A stretch of 64,000 nucleotides of DNA from Rhizosphaericola mali (GCF_004337365.2 NZ_CP044016.1:4569507-4633506), one strand, 5' to 3'; shown: positions 56,191 to 64,000, counted from the stretch's first letter. Notes: generated from the sequence alone by a model not told the origin. Program-made: numbers and translations.

Positions 56191-56522
56191 TATGCAATTA
56201 AGAATTGACCAATTATCTTATCCAAATCTGGAGGTAGATTTTCCATTTTTTGTAGTTCAAATTTTCCCTCTTCATTTTCAAATATTGCGGTAGTATTATT
56301 GAAATGCAAACGCCCCTTTTGAAATTGCCGAAATTGTTCTTTCTCATTTTGAGACATGGATACAAAACTCAATCTTTTCAGCGCGTAATTACCATTTGAA
56401 TTTTTAATTTGAATCCAATAATAGATATCTTCTTTTCTGTCAGAGTTGATATCCAATCTTTTGATTTCCACTACACTAAATTGCCCTGATTGAAAACCAA
56501 ATAATAAAGCAAATGCGCTCAT
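56190..56522 (-). CDS. Small protein of unknown function
   Basis: 110 residues. I do not recognise the family. The first 13 residues are mildly hydrophobic but do not form a clear signal. A segment DINSDRKEDIYYWIQI resembles the calcium-loop-like repeats of FG-GAP/EF-hand-type proteins, but only one copy exists. The rest is polar and Gln/Lys/Glu-rich with a hydrophobic C-terminus (IIGQFLIA). It starts 3 nt after the receiver-like gene, so the two form a unit. Confidence 0.55.
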   Translation of the reverse strand: MSAFALLFGFQSGQFSVVEIKRLDINSDRKEDIYYWIQIKNSNGNYALKRLSFVSMSQNEKEQFRQFQKGRLHFNNTTAIFENEEGKFELQKMENLPPDLDKIIGQFLIA

Positions 56523-56525
56523 AAT

Positions 56526-56837
56526 TTATATTTGTTGACCGTCAAAGGTATCTACAAAATTTAATTGTTCGCGTCGAACCGTTTGCCAAATATCTGTTGC
56601 TATTTCAATGGATTTGTCTAAATCTTCCGTTTCTTGACGCATGACAATATAGGATTGTTGCAATGTATTGATGACTGCTTTCAATTTCTTTTCATCCATT
56701 TCAGAAACATTATTATCCAAAATGATTACATCTATATCTTTTTGATACAATTTTTCAATTGCATTGTCGATAGAAATTGTTGTCATTATATTTTCTTGTT
56801 CGAATTGTCTGTCTGTGTTTGTAATTAAAATGTTCAT
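56526..56837 (-). CDS. Degenerate receiver-like protein
   Basis: 103 residues from ATG 56837 (MNILITNTDRQFE); the frame is open upstream but those residues look non-coding. The pattern resembles a CheY-type receiver: a first strand NILIT, DVIILDN with an Asp at the phospho-acceptor place near residue 45, and a following helix. However, the N-terminal Asp pair is replaced by NTD and I find no conserved Thr/Ser or Lys near the end, so it is probably not a normal phospho-switch. No histidine kinase is adjacent. Co-transcribed with the 110-residue gene. Confidence 0.55.
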   Translation of the reverse strand: MNILITNTDRQFEQENIMTTISIDNAIEKLYQKDIDVIILDNNVSEMDEKKLKAVINTLQQSYIVMRQETEDLDKSIEIATDIWQTVRREQLNFVDTFDGQQI

Positions 56838-56930
56838 TTTATTTCTTTTATTTGTTAAAACTATATTTGTAATAACAAACAATTATCCAAAATTATTTTC
56901 AGACAAAATGACAGATTTTTTAGAGAAATA

Positions 56931-57320
56931 CTAAACGATCTTGGTAGAATGTCCGTTTTCGTCTACTGCAACCATCTTAAATATACCTTCGATCGCTTTT
57001 TCTCTTTTAGTTGAGTACATTTCTTCAACGAAAATTACAACCTTAATGCTGATGCTAGAATTACCAACATGATCCACTCGTCCGATTGCTTCAATAATAG
57101 AGGAATTAGGAATAGGTTTTTCGAAACTCACTTTATCCGTAGAAACGGTGACAAAACGTTGTCTGCAAAAACGTGTCGCAGTAACAAATGCCACATCGTC
57201 CATAATTGCTAAAGCTGCGCCGCCAAATAATGTATTGTGATGATTTGTTTGGCTTGTGAATATAGTTTTGAATGAATGCGTTTCGGATGCATTGATTCGC
57301 TCTTCTTGATTTTCTACCAT
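56931..57320 (-). CDS. Hotdog-fold acyl-CoA thioesterase
   Basis: 129 residues. Hotdog thioesterase signature N-x-x-N-T-LFGG-x-x-L-x-x-MD appears as HHNTLFGGAALAIMDD near residue 27, followed by SFEKPIPNSSIIEA and GNSSISIKV strands. This matches YciA-type acyl-CoA hydrolases, which act as hexamers on acyl-CoA esters; chain-length preference is unknown. A TACATTTG box lies 22 nt upstream. It is divergent from the GbsR-type gene, and the putative GbsR operator lies between them. Confidence 0.85.
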   Translation of the reverse strand: MVENQEERINASETHSFKTIFTSQTNHHNTLFGGAALAIMDDVAFVTATRFCRQRFVTVSTDKVSFEKPIPNSSIIEAIGRVDHVGNSSISIKVVIFVEEMYSTKREKAIEGIFKMVAVDENGHSTKIV

Positions 57321-57342
57321 TTCTTAAATTCTTCTAAGGACA

Positions 57343-57350
57343 CAAATGTA
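57343..57350 (-). promoter_or_regulatory. -7 box of the thioesterase gene
   Basis: TACATTTG on the minus strand (57350-57343), 22 nt before the ATG. Its -33 position would fall near 57370, next to operator site A. Confidence 0.5.
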
Positions 57351-57373
57351 TAAAATTCGTCATAGAAATAAAG

Positions 57374-57391
57374 TTTCAGAAAGTATTGAAA
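57374..57391. promoter_or_regulatory. Putative operator site A (TTTCA-N8-TGAAA)
   Basis: Palindrome TTTCA GAAAGTAT TGAAA preceded by AATAAAG. It overlaps the -33 TTG of the GbsR-type gene. The same arrangement recurs at 57943-57960 before the next gene. Confidence 0.5.
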
Positions 57392-57415
57392 GTATAAAAT
57401 GTTTATATATATTTG
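57386..57415 (+). promoter_or_regulatory. Promoter of the GbsR-type gene
   Basis: TTG (57386-57388), a 19-nt spacer, TATATTTG (57408-57415). The ATG at 57420 follows after 4 nt, predicting a leaderless mRNA. Confidence 0.6.
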
Positions 57416-57419
57416 TGTT

Positions 57420-57926
57420 ATGAATCTACAAGAAGGACAAATAAAATTTATAGAAACTTGGGGTAAATTAGGTTCGGAGTGGGGGATCAATAGAACTATG
57501 GCGAGTATTCATGCCTTGCTATTAATCACTCCGGAAGAATTGAGCGCTGAAGAAATAATGGAAAAATTGCAGATCAGTCGTGGCAATGCGAATATGAACT
57601 TAAGAGATTTGATTGGTTGGGGCTTGGTTGATAAAATTTTAAAGCCGGGAGATCGAAAAGAATATTTTTTTGCTGATAAAGATATTTGGAACATCGCAAA
57701 GCAAGTTGCTAAAGAAAGACGTAAACGTGAATTAGATCCTGTGACTAAGGTTTTGAGTGAATTATCTGTAATAGAGGGAGACATGAAAGATCCTGAATAT
57801 GCAACGTTTATGAACTCTATAAATGGAATTCAAAAATTTACCAATAATATGTCCAAAACTTTGGATACTATGTTCAAGGCTGAGGAGAATTGGTTTTGGG
57901 GTTCTCTATTTAAAATGTTCAAATAA
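57420..57926 (+). CDS. GbsR/MarR-family transcriptional regulator
   Basis: 168 residues from ATG 57420; a frame from 57399 would start upstream of the predicted transcription start. The N-terminal winged helix-turn-helix has FIETWGKLGSEWGINRTMASIHALLL, LSAEEIMEKLQISRGNANMNLRDLI with the recognition helix, and a wing ending KEYFFADKD. This is the GbsR type. The C-terminus is a coiled helix for dimerisation. GbsR proteins often repress envelope or osmolyte genes. A palindrome shared with the next gene suggests that it controls itself and the two genes downstream. Confidence 0.87.
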   Translation: MNLQEGQIKFIETWGKLGSEWGINRTMASIHALLLITPEELSAEEIMEKLQISRGNANMNLRDLIGWGLVDKILKPGDRKEYFFADKDIWNIAKQVAKERRKRELDPVTKVLSELSVIEGDMKDPEYATFMNSINGIQKFTNNMSKTLDTMFKAEENWFWGSLFKMFK

Positions 57927-57942
57927 TTTTTTTAAAATAAAG

Positions 57943-57960
57943 TTTCAAATATTTCTGAAA
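57943..57960. promoter_or_regulatory. Putative operator site B (TTTCA-N8-TGAAA)
   Basis: Palindrome TTTCA AATATTTC TGAAA preceded by AAATAAAG, 11 nt before the start of the lipoprotein gene. Same half-sites, spacing and left flank as site A. Confidence 0.5.
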
Positions 57961-57971
57961 ATACAATTATT

Positions 57972-58705
57972 ATGAATTATAAAAGAAAACTTTACTATAA
58001 AATTTTTGGTTTTTATGTATTGATGTTATTTATGAGTTCTTGTAAAGGACAAATTCCACATTTGCTAAAAGAAGGTTATAGTATCATAGTCCCAGACGGT
58101 GAAATTCATCAGATTAAGCAAGTGGAAGATTCATTATTTGAATATAGAGGAGAAACTGTTGGTCAATTTCCATACATGTTAGAGCGGATTTCTAAGATTA
58201 TTAAGCATGTCAGCCTAGGTAAATATGATCTACTTTATACGAAACCTATAGAGGAAAATTCACTACCAAGAAACCAATTAGGTAAAAATAACTATTTTAT
58301 AATTGCCTTATCTAAAATAACAGACAGACAACTTAAAAGTAGAGGTATATATAATGGATTAACAAAAGAACAATTAGATACTACACACATTACCGAACAA
58401 CAATTAGACTCTAGTTTTTTTATACATATTATTCGGACAAACAATTACAATATTTTTTCAAGCTAAATCCTATCAAAGATTCCATTGATGCACAAAAAAT
58501 ATTGGCAAGTTTGCAATCTCCACAAAATAAAAAAATAATTGATTTTTACATTCGATCAAATGAATCTCAACATGATATGTATGGCTCCGGTTTGCGCTCT
58601 GAATTATTTACTCAAGCATGCGTGGACAATAACTTTAGTCCAATTGGTGCGGGTTCTATAATCACTAAAATCATGAGAAATAAATCACCTCAAAATAATC
58701 AATAA
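57972..58705 (+). pseudogene. Lipoprotein gene split by a frameshift near 58455
   Basis: The first part (57972-58466) has a lipoprotein signal (LMLFMSSC) and 164 residues. Its frame ends NYNIFSS-stop soon after a run of six T (58453-58458). The reading frame one base back continues without stop from 58415 through FFKLNPIKDSIDAQKILASLQSP to 58705 (ending NKSPQNNQ). That second part has no ATG near its start, so it is not an independent gene. A one-base indel in the T run, real or from sequencing, best explains it; programmed slippage is less likely. Protein family not recognised. Placed between the GbsR-type regulator and a small membrane protein. Confidence 0.65.
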
Positions 58706-58727
58706 TCACCTTTAAAATTTCAAAACT

Positions 58728-59099
58728 ATGAACAATTATCTATTAACTTATTCTATCTATTTGATAGTAAGTATCAGTTTGACAATCTGGGTCGCAAAAG
58801 TTTTATTTACCAATGGACGTATTTTTTTAGTGGATATATTCCACGGAAATACAGCTTTGGCAGACTCCGTAAATAAACTTTTAGTCGTTGGTTTTTATTT
58901 AATCAATATTGGTTATATGAGTTTGGCACTAAAATCAACTAGTGAAATTGCTAACCCAAAAGAAGTGATGGAAGTATTGAGTCATAAATTAGGTTGGATT
59001 ATTCTCATTCTTGGAGGAATGCATTTTTTGAATTTGAGTATATTTTTTAAACTAAGAAAAAGAGCAAAAGAAGAAACTTTAAAAACTTCTGGTTATTAG
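58728..59099 (+). CDS. Small integral membrane protein of unknown function
   Basis: 123 residues with three likely membrane helices (about 8-28, 46-68 and 85-108). A cytoplasmic or periplasmic loop after helix 1 contains FHGNTALADSVNKLL, and the C-terminus is basic (KLRKRAKEETLK). I recall similar small proteins beside GbsR-type regulators in Bacteroidota, but no function. It starts 22 nt after the split lipoprotein gene and ends at a strong terminator, so the three genes likely form one unit. Confidence 0.72.
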   Translation: MNNYLLTYSIYLIVSISLTIWVAKVLFTNGRIFLVDIFHGNTALADSVNKLLVVGFYLINIGYMSLALKSTSEIANPKEVMEVLSHKLGWIILILGGMHFLNLSIFFKLRKRAKEETLKTSGY

Positions 59100-59104
59100 A
59101 AATA

Positions 59105-59140
59105 AAAGAAATGGCATTGTAATTACAATGCCATTTCTTT
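59105..59140. terminator. Perfect 36-bp palindromic bidirectional terminator
   Basis: AAAGAAATGGCATTGTAA (59105-59122) and its exact reverse complement (59123-59140). It lies between the convergent membrane-protein and fusion-permease genes. Confidence 0.9.
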
Positions 59141-60687
59141 TATTTCATAATTGCGCTCCAAATCACTTTAAGACTACAAAGAATTACTAGGGATCCGACA
59201 CAAATAAACATGGTTTTTAAATTAAGCTTTCCTGATAGTTTGGCAGCAATAGGTGCGGCAATCAAACCTCCAAATATCAAGCCGGCAATCACATTAAAAT
59301 GCGCTTCTCCCAATACAAATACAAATGTAGCTGTACTACAAATAGAGGTAAAAAATTTAGTCAAAGTGGACGTCCCGATGGTGTATTTGGGATCACGACC
59401 ACCTGAAATAAGGGTACTCGTCACTAGCGGTCCCCAACCTCCACCAAATGCATCTAAAAAACCTCCGGATAGAGCAACTGGTGTGACGTTGGTAAGTTTC
59501 TTTTTATCTTTATTTCTTTTTTTGAATGCTTTTTGAATGATGCGAATTCCTAAATACATCGTATAAACGGAGATAAATGGACGTAGCATTTTTCCATATT
59601 TATTACCAAAAGCCCCAATAAATAATGCTCCACAAATCGCTCCAATTGCGCCTGGAATCGCAAGACGTAAGAGTAGTTTTTTATTTACATGTTTGTATTT
59701 ATAGTGACTGATACCGGCAGCGCCTACAGAAAACATTTCAGCCATGTGTACGCTACTGCTCACTGCGGCGATACTCACACCAGACTGTAATAAAAATGTA
59801 GTGGACAATACGCCATAGCCCATACCCATTGCACCATCTACCAATTGCGCTAAAAATCCAGCCAACAACATCCAATAAAAATTGGTTTTGGATAGTTGAT
59901 CTGAATAAGATTGAATATTGGCAATCCAGGTAGGAGGTAAGTTGGAAATGATGGCATAACCTAATACCATGAAAAATATCGCTAACAAACTACCAAATAT
60001 GATGATCTTAGTCAAAGAAAGCGAACTCAGCCAATTGCTTTTTCCCATAGTCGTGGCTTTGCTTTCGCCTTCGATTAAAGTTTTTGTAATGGCGTTGAGC
60101 TGGATGATTTTTTGAGGAAGATTACCTGTTAATTTTTGCCGAATCGAGGACATATTTTCCAATGTCTGGTCAATTTCTTCAGGCAAAGTATCGGTCAATA
60201 TTTCTTTTAATCTTTTTGCAACAGTAGGGGATTTGCCATTTGTTGAAATTGCGATTTTTAAATTTCCTTTAGTTACGATAGAGCTAAGATAAAAATCACA
60301 ATATTCAGGTTTGTCTGCCGCATTGACGAGCAAGCCTTTGTCATGCGCATCGTCTGTAATTTGTTTACTTAAAGTAGAATCATTTACTGCTGAAATGGCA
60401 ATCTGAAAACCATTTAAGTCCGAATTTTCATAGGATTTAGTGATTAATAGAATTGTCGATTTATTTTTTGCAAAATGTAGTAGTTCGGGTGAAAACTTAT
60501 TTGCCAAAACGGTAATTTGCGTAGCCGGGGCATTTTTACATAGTGCGGTTAATTTTTCCAAGCCCACATTGCCACCACCAATGATTATGATTTTTAATTC
60601 CTCTAATTTTAGAAATATGGGAAATAGTTTATTCCCTATGGCTTCACCTTGATTAGATTGTATGATTTCTGGCAATGTTTCTTTCAT
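59140..60687 (-). CDS. Fusion of siroheme synthase N-domain (CysG-N/Met8-like) and TSUP sulfite permease
   Basis: 515 residues in two parts. Residues about 20-205 match precorrin-2 dehydrogenase/ferrochelatase: LFPIFLKLEELK, NAD loop IIGGGNVGLEKL (36-47), VNAADKPEYCDFYLSSIV (120-138) and ISTNGKSPTVAKRLKEIL. Residues about 225-515 form a TSUP (TauE/SafE) permease with eight to nine helices and its two repeats, LLAGFLAQLVDGAMGMGYG (274-292) and LSGGFLDAFGGGWGP. One protein would thus finish sirohaem and transport sulfite or sulfate. The cobA gene lies 6 nt upstream, supplying precorrin-2. TM topology places the sirohaem domain in the cytoplasm. Confidence 0.9.
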   Translation of the reverse strand: MKETLPEIIQSNQGEAIGNKLFPIFLKLEELKIIIIGGGNVGLEKLTALCKNAPATQITVLANKFSPELLHFAKNKSTILLITKSYENSDLNGFQIAISAVNDSTLSKQITDDAHDKGLLVNAADKPEYCDFYLSSIVTKGNLKIAISTNGKSPTVAKRLKEILTDTLPEEIDQTLENMSSIRQKLTGNLPQKIIQLNAITKTLIEGESKATTMGKSNWLSSLSLTKIIIFGSLLAIFFMVLGYAIISNLPPTWIANIQSYSDQLSKTNFYWMLLAGFLAQLVDGAMGMGYGVLSTTFLLQSGVSIAAVSSSVHMAEMFSVGAAGISHYKYKHVNKKLLLRLAIPGAIGAICGALFIGAFGNKYGKMLRPFISVYTMYLGIRIIQKAFKKRNKDKKKLTNVTPVALSGGFLDAFGGGWGPLVTSTLISGGRDPKYTIGTSTLTKFFTSICSTATFVFVLGEAHFNVIAGLIFGGLIAAPIAAKLSGKLNLKTMFICVGSLVILCSLKVIWSAIMK

Positions 60688-60693
60688 TCGATC

Positions 60694-61521
60694 CTATTTT
60701 GACTTGATAAAATCCACTTGTTTTAATTTTTTGCAATTATCTGCAGGTAAAAAATAATTGTCTTTCGTATGATCGGATTCAAACCATGCAAATTTGTTAT
60801 GCAGTCTTACGACATTACCAACTATAATTAAAGATGGAGACACAAATTGAATATAAGGTAACTCTTGCTTTAACTCCTCAAAACTATAGTTATACACTTT
60901 TTGAAAAGGCGTCGTCGCTTGCTCAATCACCGCAAGCCCTTTGGTGTTTCCAATATTATTTTCAATGAGTAAGTTTGCTAATTCATGCCAAGCTTCGCCT
61001 GCCATATAGAAAACTAAAGTGTCATCTGTTTTCGCTAATTCATCCCAATTATTAATATCAATATGATGTTTTTTGGAAAACGTTAAGAACCGAACGCCAC
61101 GTGAATAATCACGTGCGGTCAAAGGTATTCCCGCAAATGCAGATGCTCCGGATGCTGCAGTAATACCAGGGATGATTTCGTAAGGAATATCAAAGCGATT
61201 AAGAATTTCCAATTCATTCAAAACATTGGAAAAGAAAGCTACATCTCCACCTTTAAGGCGTGCGACAATTTTACCTTCCATCGCTTTAGAAAGTAATAGT
61301 TGGTCAATGTCTGCTTGAGCTACGGATTTTTGATTGTTGCATCCTTCTTTGCCAACTAAAAATATTTCTGCAATAGGATTAGCATAGTCTTCCAATATTT
61401 CTTGACTTACCAAGCGATCTGTAAGAATAACATCCGCTTTTTTTAGTGCTTTTACAGCTTTCACGGTTATTAATTCTGGATCGCCAGGACCTGCTCCGAT
61501 GATATATACTTTTCCTTGCAT
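60694..61521 (-). CDS. cobA: Uroporphyrinogen-III C-methyltransferase
   Basis: 275 residues. SAM-dependent tetrapyrrole methyltransferase: YIIGAGPGDPELITVKA (5-21), LKGGDVAFFSN near residue 90 (a variant of the GGDP.IFGRG loop), PGITAASGASAFAGIPLTARDYS near residue 118, and the FYMAGE segment. It adds two methyl groups to uroporphyrinogen III to give precorrin-2, the precursor used by the fused dehydrogenase/chelatase encoded 6 nt downstream. In this cluster the product serves sirohaem of sulfite reductase. Confidence 0.93.
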   Translation of the reverse strand: MQGKVYIIGAGPGDPELITVKAVKALKKADVILTDRLVSQEILEDYANPIAEIFLVGKEGCNNQKSVAQADIDQLLLSKAMEGKIVARLKGGDVAFFSNVLNELEILNRFDIPYEIIPGITAASGASAFAGIPLTARDYSRGVRFLTFSKKHHIDINNWDELAKTDDTLVFYMAGEAWHELANLLIENNIGNTKGLAVIEQATTPFQKVYNYSFEELKQELPYIQFVSPSLIIVGNVVRLHNKFAWFESDHTKDNYFLPADNCKKLKQVDFIKSK

Positions 61522-61529
61522 GAAAATGA

Positions 61530-61739
61530 TTAAATTTTTCTTTTCAAAAGAAATAAAATACTCGTAGTAGATGTTCCTGTAGGAAATCCATAGTCTTTCT
61601 CATTAATTCCTTCCAAAGAAATGACTTCCCAGCCTTGACTTCCCAAGTCATTTAATTTGCTAATTAATTCAGATTGAAAACTGGATTTATTTAATTTTGA
61701 CTTGTCTACGTCTAATATTTTATATTCAAATTTTTCCAT
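61530..61739 (-). CDS. DUF4177-like small protein
   Basis: 69 residues. It opens KFEYKILDVD, has LNDLGSQGWEVISLEGI in the middle and ends LFLLKRKI, the layout of DUF4177 proteins (strand, helix with GWE, two strands ending in a basic tail). Function unknown; members are small cytoplasmic proteins. It lies between cysN (15 nt) and cobA (8 nt), so it is part of the sulfate assimilation transcript. Confidence 0.75.
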   Translation of the reverse strand: MEKFEYKILDVDKSKLNKSSFQSELISKLNDLGSQGWEVISLEGINEKDYGFPTGTSTTSILFLLKRKI

Positions 61740-61754
61740 AGAAAAATGAGTCCT

Positions 61755-62996
61755 TTATTTAAACAACACCGCACCAACTGTTACAAAACTGGATTCATCA
61801 ATAAGGATCGCACCTCCATTAGTTCTTAGATCTTGATAAGCATCATAGGTCAATGGAGAAGCTGTTTTTATTGTAATCTCAACAACTTCATTTAACAATG
61901 CTTTTTCTGGATTTTCTTGCTTTTCTAACGTATTAACATCTAATTTATAAGCAATATTTCGAACGACTGCTGGAGTAACCTTACTATTGTGTTGAATTAA
62001 ATACCGTTTGCCTACGGTTAATGGTTTTTCATCCATCCAGCAAACAATTGCTTCAATCTCTTGATTAGTTTTTAATAGCGCATCTTTTTTAACAATAATA
62101 TCACCTCTACTGATATCGATATCTTCTGCCAAATGAATGACACCACTTTGTGGTGCAAATATTTCTGCTACAGAAGAACTATTCACCTCAATATCTGAAA
62201 TAGTTGCTTCTAATTCGGATGGATAAATAGTAACTTTTTCCCCTTTTTTGAAAATACCACTAGATACTTTGCCTGCATAACCTCTATAGTCTGGAAGTTC
62301 TGCTGTCTGAGGTCGTATAACTAATTGAACAGGGAAGCGACTATGTTCCAAATCAACAGTGTCATGTAGCTCCACAGACTCTAATAATTCTAATAGATTT
62401 TTGCCCTTGTACCAATCCATAAATTCAGATGGATCAACTATATTGTCACCATTTAGCGCGCTAATTGGGATATAAACCAAATTTTTTAAAGAAAGTGCTT
62501 CTGCAACTTCGTTATAGTCTTGAATAATATCTGTATAGATATCTTGATCATAGTCAACCAAATCCATTTTGTTGATGGCAACGACTACATTTGGAATATT
62601 AAGAAGAGACGCAATAATACTATGTCGTCTAGTTTGTTCGACCACACCATTTCTGGCATCGATTAGTATGATAATTAAGTCTGCATTAGATGCACCAGTT
62701 ACCATATTTCTAGTATACTGAATATGACCTGGAGCATCAGCAATTATGAATTTTCTTTTTGGGGTAGAGAAATATTTATACGCAACATCAATCGTAATGC
62801 CTTGCTCTCTTTCTGCACGCAAACCATCTGTTAATAGTGCTAGATCAATACTGCCATCACCTCTATTTTTACTGCTTCGTTCGATAGCATCTAATTGATC
62901 AACTAATATATTTTTACTATCATACAATAGTCGTCCGATTAATGTGCTTTTGCCATCATCGACACTGCCTGCTGTTATAAATCTTAATAAATCCAC
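61755..62996 (-). CDS. cysN: Sulfate adenylyltransferase subunit 1 (GTPase)
   Basis: 413 residues. EF-Tu-like GTPase: P-loop GSVDDGKST (9-17), the switch region EREQGITIDVAY, DAPGH (G3), NKMD (G4) and the ISALNGDN region (G5). Domains 2 and 3 (about 215-413) follow. CysN hydrolyses GTP to drive formation of adenosine phosphosulfate by CysD. No APS kinase (CysC) domain is fused at the C-terminus. It lies 68 nt after cysD. Confidence 0.96.
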   Translation of the reverse strand: MDLLRFITAGSVDDGKSTLIGRLLYDSKNILVDQLDAIERSSKNRGDGSIDLALLTDGLRAEREQGITIDVAYKYFSTPKRKFIIADAPGHIQYTRNMVTGASNADLIIILIDARNGVVEQTRRHSIIASLLNIPNVVVAINKMDLVDYDQDIYTDIIQDYNEVAEALSLKNLVYIPISALNGDNIVDPSEFMDWYKGKNLLELLESVELHDTVDLEHSRFPVQLVIRPQTAELPDYRGYAGKVSSGIFKKGEKVTIYPSELEATISDIEVNSSSVAEIFAPQSGVIHLAEDIDISRGDIIVKKDALLKTNQEIEAIVCWMDEKPLTVGKRYLIQHNSKVTPAVVRNIAYKLDVNTLEKQENPEKALLNEVVEITIKTASPLTYDAYQDLRTNGGAILIDESSFVTVGAVLFK

Positions 62997-63064
62997 GGTA
63001 CTTAGTTAATAGTTAATAATTTTTATGAATACGTTTTATAGTTATTTATGAAAGTTGTTATTAA

Positions 63065-63970
63065 CTAAAAATATCCATTTTTCTTTCGGTCTTCCATTGC
63101 TGCTTCCGAGACGCGGTCATCAATTCTAGTTTGACCTCTTTCGCTTGTATTCGTTGCAATGATTTCGTTGATAATATCATCCAATGTATGTGCCTCAGAT
63201 GCTACTGCTGCGGTACAAGTCATATCGCCAACAGTTCTGTAACGAACACTTTTAACTGAAATTGAATCTGATGGTTCGATTTGGATAAATGGAGAAACTG
63301 CGATTAATTGCTCTTGAAATTCCAATACTTCTCTATCATGTGAAAAGTAAATAGAAGGCAATTCAATTTTTTCTCTTTTTATATAATTCCAAATATCTAA
63401 TTCCGTCCAATTACTGATAGGAAATACGCGTACGTTTTCCCCTTTGTGAATTTTTCCATTATAAGTATTCCAAAGTTCTGGACGTTGCAATTTGGGATTC
63501 CATTGTCCGAAATCATCCCTTACGGAAAAAATTCTTTCTTTGGCTCTTGCTTTTTCCTCATCTCTTCTAGCGCCTCCAATACATGCATCGAATTCAAATT
63601 CTTGAATCGTATCCAAAAGGGTGTATGTTTGTAATGCATTTCTACTTGCAAATTTACCTTTCGGTTCGGTCAAGCCTTTTTCTTTGATGGTATCGCCCAC
63701 ATTGCGAACAATCAATTTTTCCCCAATATCATTCGCTAATTTATCTCTGAATTCTAAGGCTTCAGGAAAATTATGTCCTGTGTCAATATGAACTAATGGA
63801 AAAGGAAATTTTCCTGGACGAAAAGCTTTAAGCGCCAAATGAACTAAAACGATAGAATCTTTACCACCGCTAAATAATAAGGCTGGACGTTCAAACTGCC
63901 CAGCAACTTCTCTAAAAATGTGAATGGACTCAGACTCTAACTGATCCAAATAATCCAATTGATAACTCAT
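63065..63970 (-). CDS. cysD: Sulfate adenylyltransferase subunit 2
   Basis: 301 residues. PP-loop ATP pyrophosphatase fold with LLFSGGKDSIV (32-42), HIDTGHNFPE near residue 81, RRDEEKARAKERIFS near residue 135, and the C-terminal RYRTVGDMTCTAAV. With CysN it adenylates sulfate. First complete gene of the minus-strand sulfur cluster; upstream genes (such as cysH) may lie beyond the right edge, where only 30 bases remain. Confidence 0.97.
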   Translation of the reverse strand: MSYQLDYLDQLESESIHIFREVAGQFERPALLFSGGKDSIVLVHLALKAFRPGKFPFPLVHIDTGHNFPEALEFRDKLANDIGEKLIVRNVGDTIKEKGLTEPKGKFASRNALQTYTLLDTIQEFEFDACIGGARRDEEKARAKERIFSVRDDFGQWNPKLQRPELWNTYNGKIHKGENVRVFPISNWTELDIWNYIKREKIELPSIYFSHDREVLEFQEQLIAVSPFIQIEPSDSISVKSVRYRTVGDMTCTAAVASEAHTLDDIINEIIATNTSERGQTRIDDRVSEAAMEDRKKNGYF

Positions 63971-64000
63971 CCTACTTATATAAATTTCTTAAACTAATTG

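Noticed and set aside
58502-58705. Independent small gene with a TTG start
   Set aside because: Its frame is open upstream to 58415 and joins the preceding lipoprotein frame by one base, so it is the second part of a split gene.

Overview
This is a chromosomal window from a low-GC Bacteroidota bacterium, most likely of the family Chitinophagaceae. The evidence is a SusC/SusD pair at the left edge, a 16S rRNA of Bacteroidota type, many exported proteins with Bacteroidota-style lipoboxes, and promoters of the Bacteroidota form (TTTG, about 18-20 nt, TAnnTTTG) in place of sigma-70 boxes. I cannot fix the genus from the sequence alone. Most of the window is housekeeping DNA; there is no prophage, integrase, transposase or CRISPR array.

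Layout. 0-11 kb: end of a SusC receptor and its SusD lipoprotein, YigZ, RibD and PrmC (divergent), an exported MsrA, an orphan membrane Fe-S/haem oxidoreductase, a phosphoribosyltransferase, a phosphohexose mutase and a secreted GH28 glycosidase. 11-19 kb: tRNA-Asn, a CtpA-type protease, then a complete rRNA operon (16S, tRNA-Ile, tRNA-Ala, 23S, 5S) behind three tandem promoters. 19-27.7 kb: LON-domain protein, Fmt, tRNA-Gly, the rpmH-rnpA-yidD cluster, a TPR protein, a phosphosulfolactate synthase homologue with AroE, RdgB, and IlvE. 27.7-35.3 kb: two apparent insertions, each beside a duplicated 3' segment of the gene before it. A thioredoxin-like gene lies between two copies of the ilvE terminator arm, and an Mrr-type endonuclease lies between purH and a diverged second copy of the purH 3' end. 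rpsL, rpsG, a short ComEC and PurH sit between them. 35.3-43 kb: an S41 protease and a copper cluster (CopA ATPase, small HMA protein, HYC_CC_PP-like protein, multicopper oxidase fused to a CopB-like barrel). 43-47.2 kb: a compact operon of a small membrane protein, ApbE, RnfC, RnfD and an exported nitroreductase. 47-57.3 kb: sugar transporter, PlsC, Ung, PyrB, CoaD, AraC regulator, hydroxyacid dehydrogenase, sugar-phosphate nucleotidyltransferase, GlyA and small unknown proteins. 57.3-59.1 kb: a GbsR-type regulator whose putative operator recurs before the next, frameshifted, lipoprotein gene. 59.1-64 kb: sulfate assimilation (CysD, CysN, a DUF4177-like protein, uroporphyrinogen-III methyltransferase, and a siroheme-synthase/TSUP-permease fusion).

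How genes work together. The cys genes would activate sulfate and build the sirohaem needed by sulfite reductase; the TSUP half of the fusion could move sulfite or sulfate. The copper genes cover cytoplasmic export, metal carrying and periplasmic oxidation of Cu(I). The most unusual unit is the reduced Rnf-like operon. It has the NADH-side subunit (RnfC), one membrane flavin subunit (RnfD), the flavin transferase (ApbE) and a lipid-anchored nitroreductase as possible electron acceptor, but none of RnfA, B, E or G, and I see no SGAT flavinylation motif in its RnfD.
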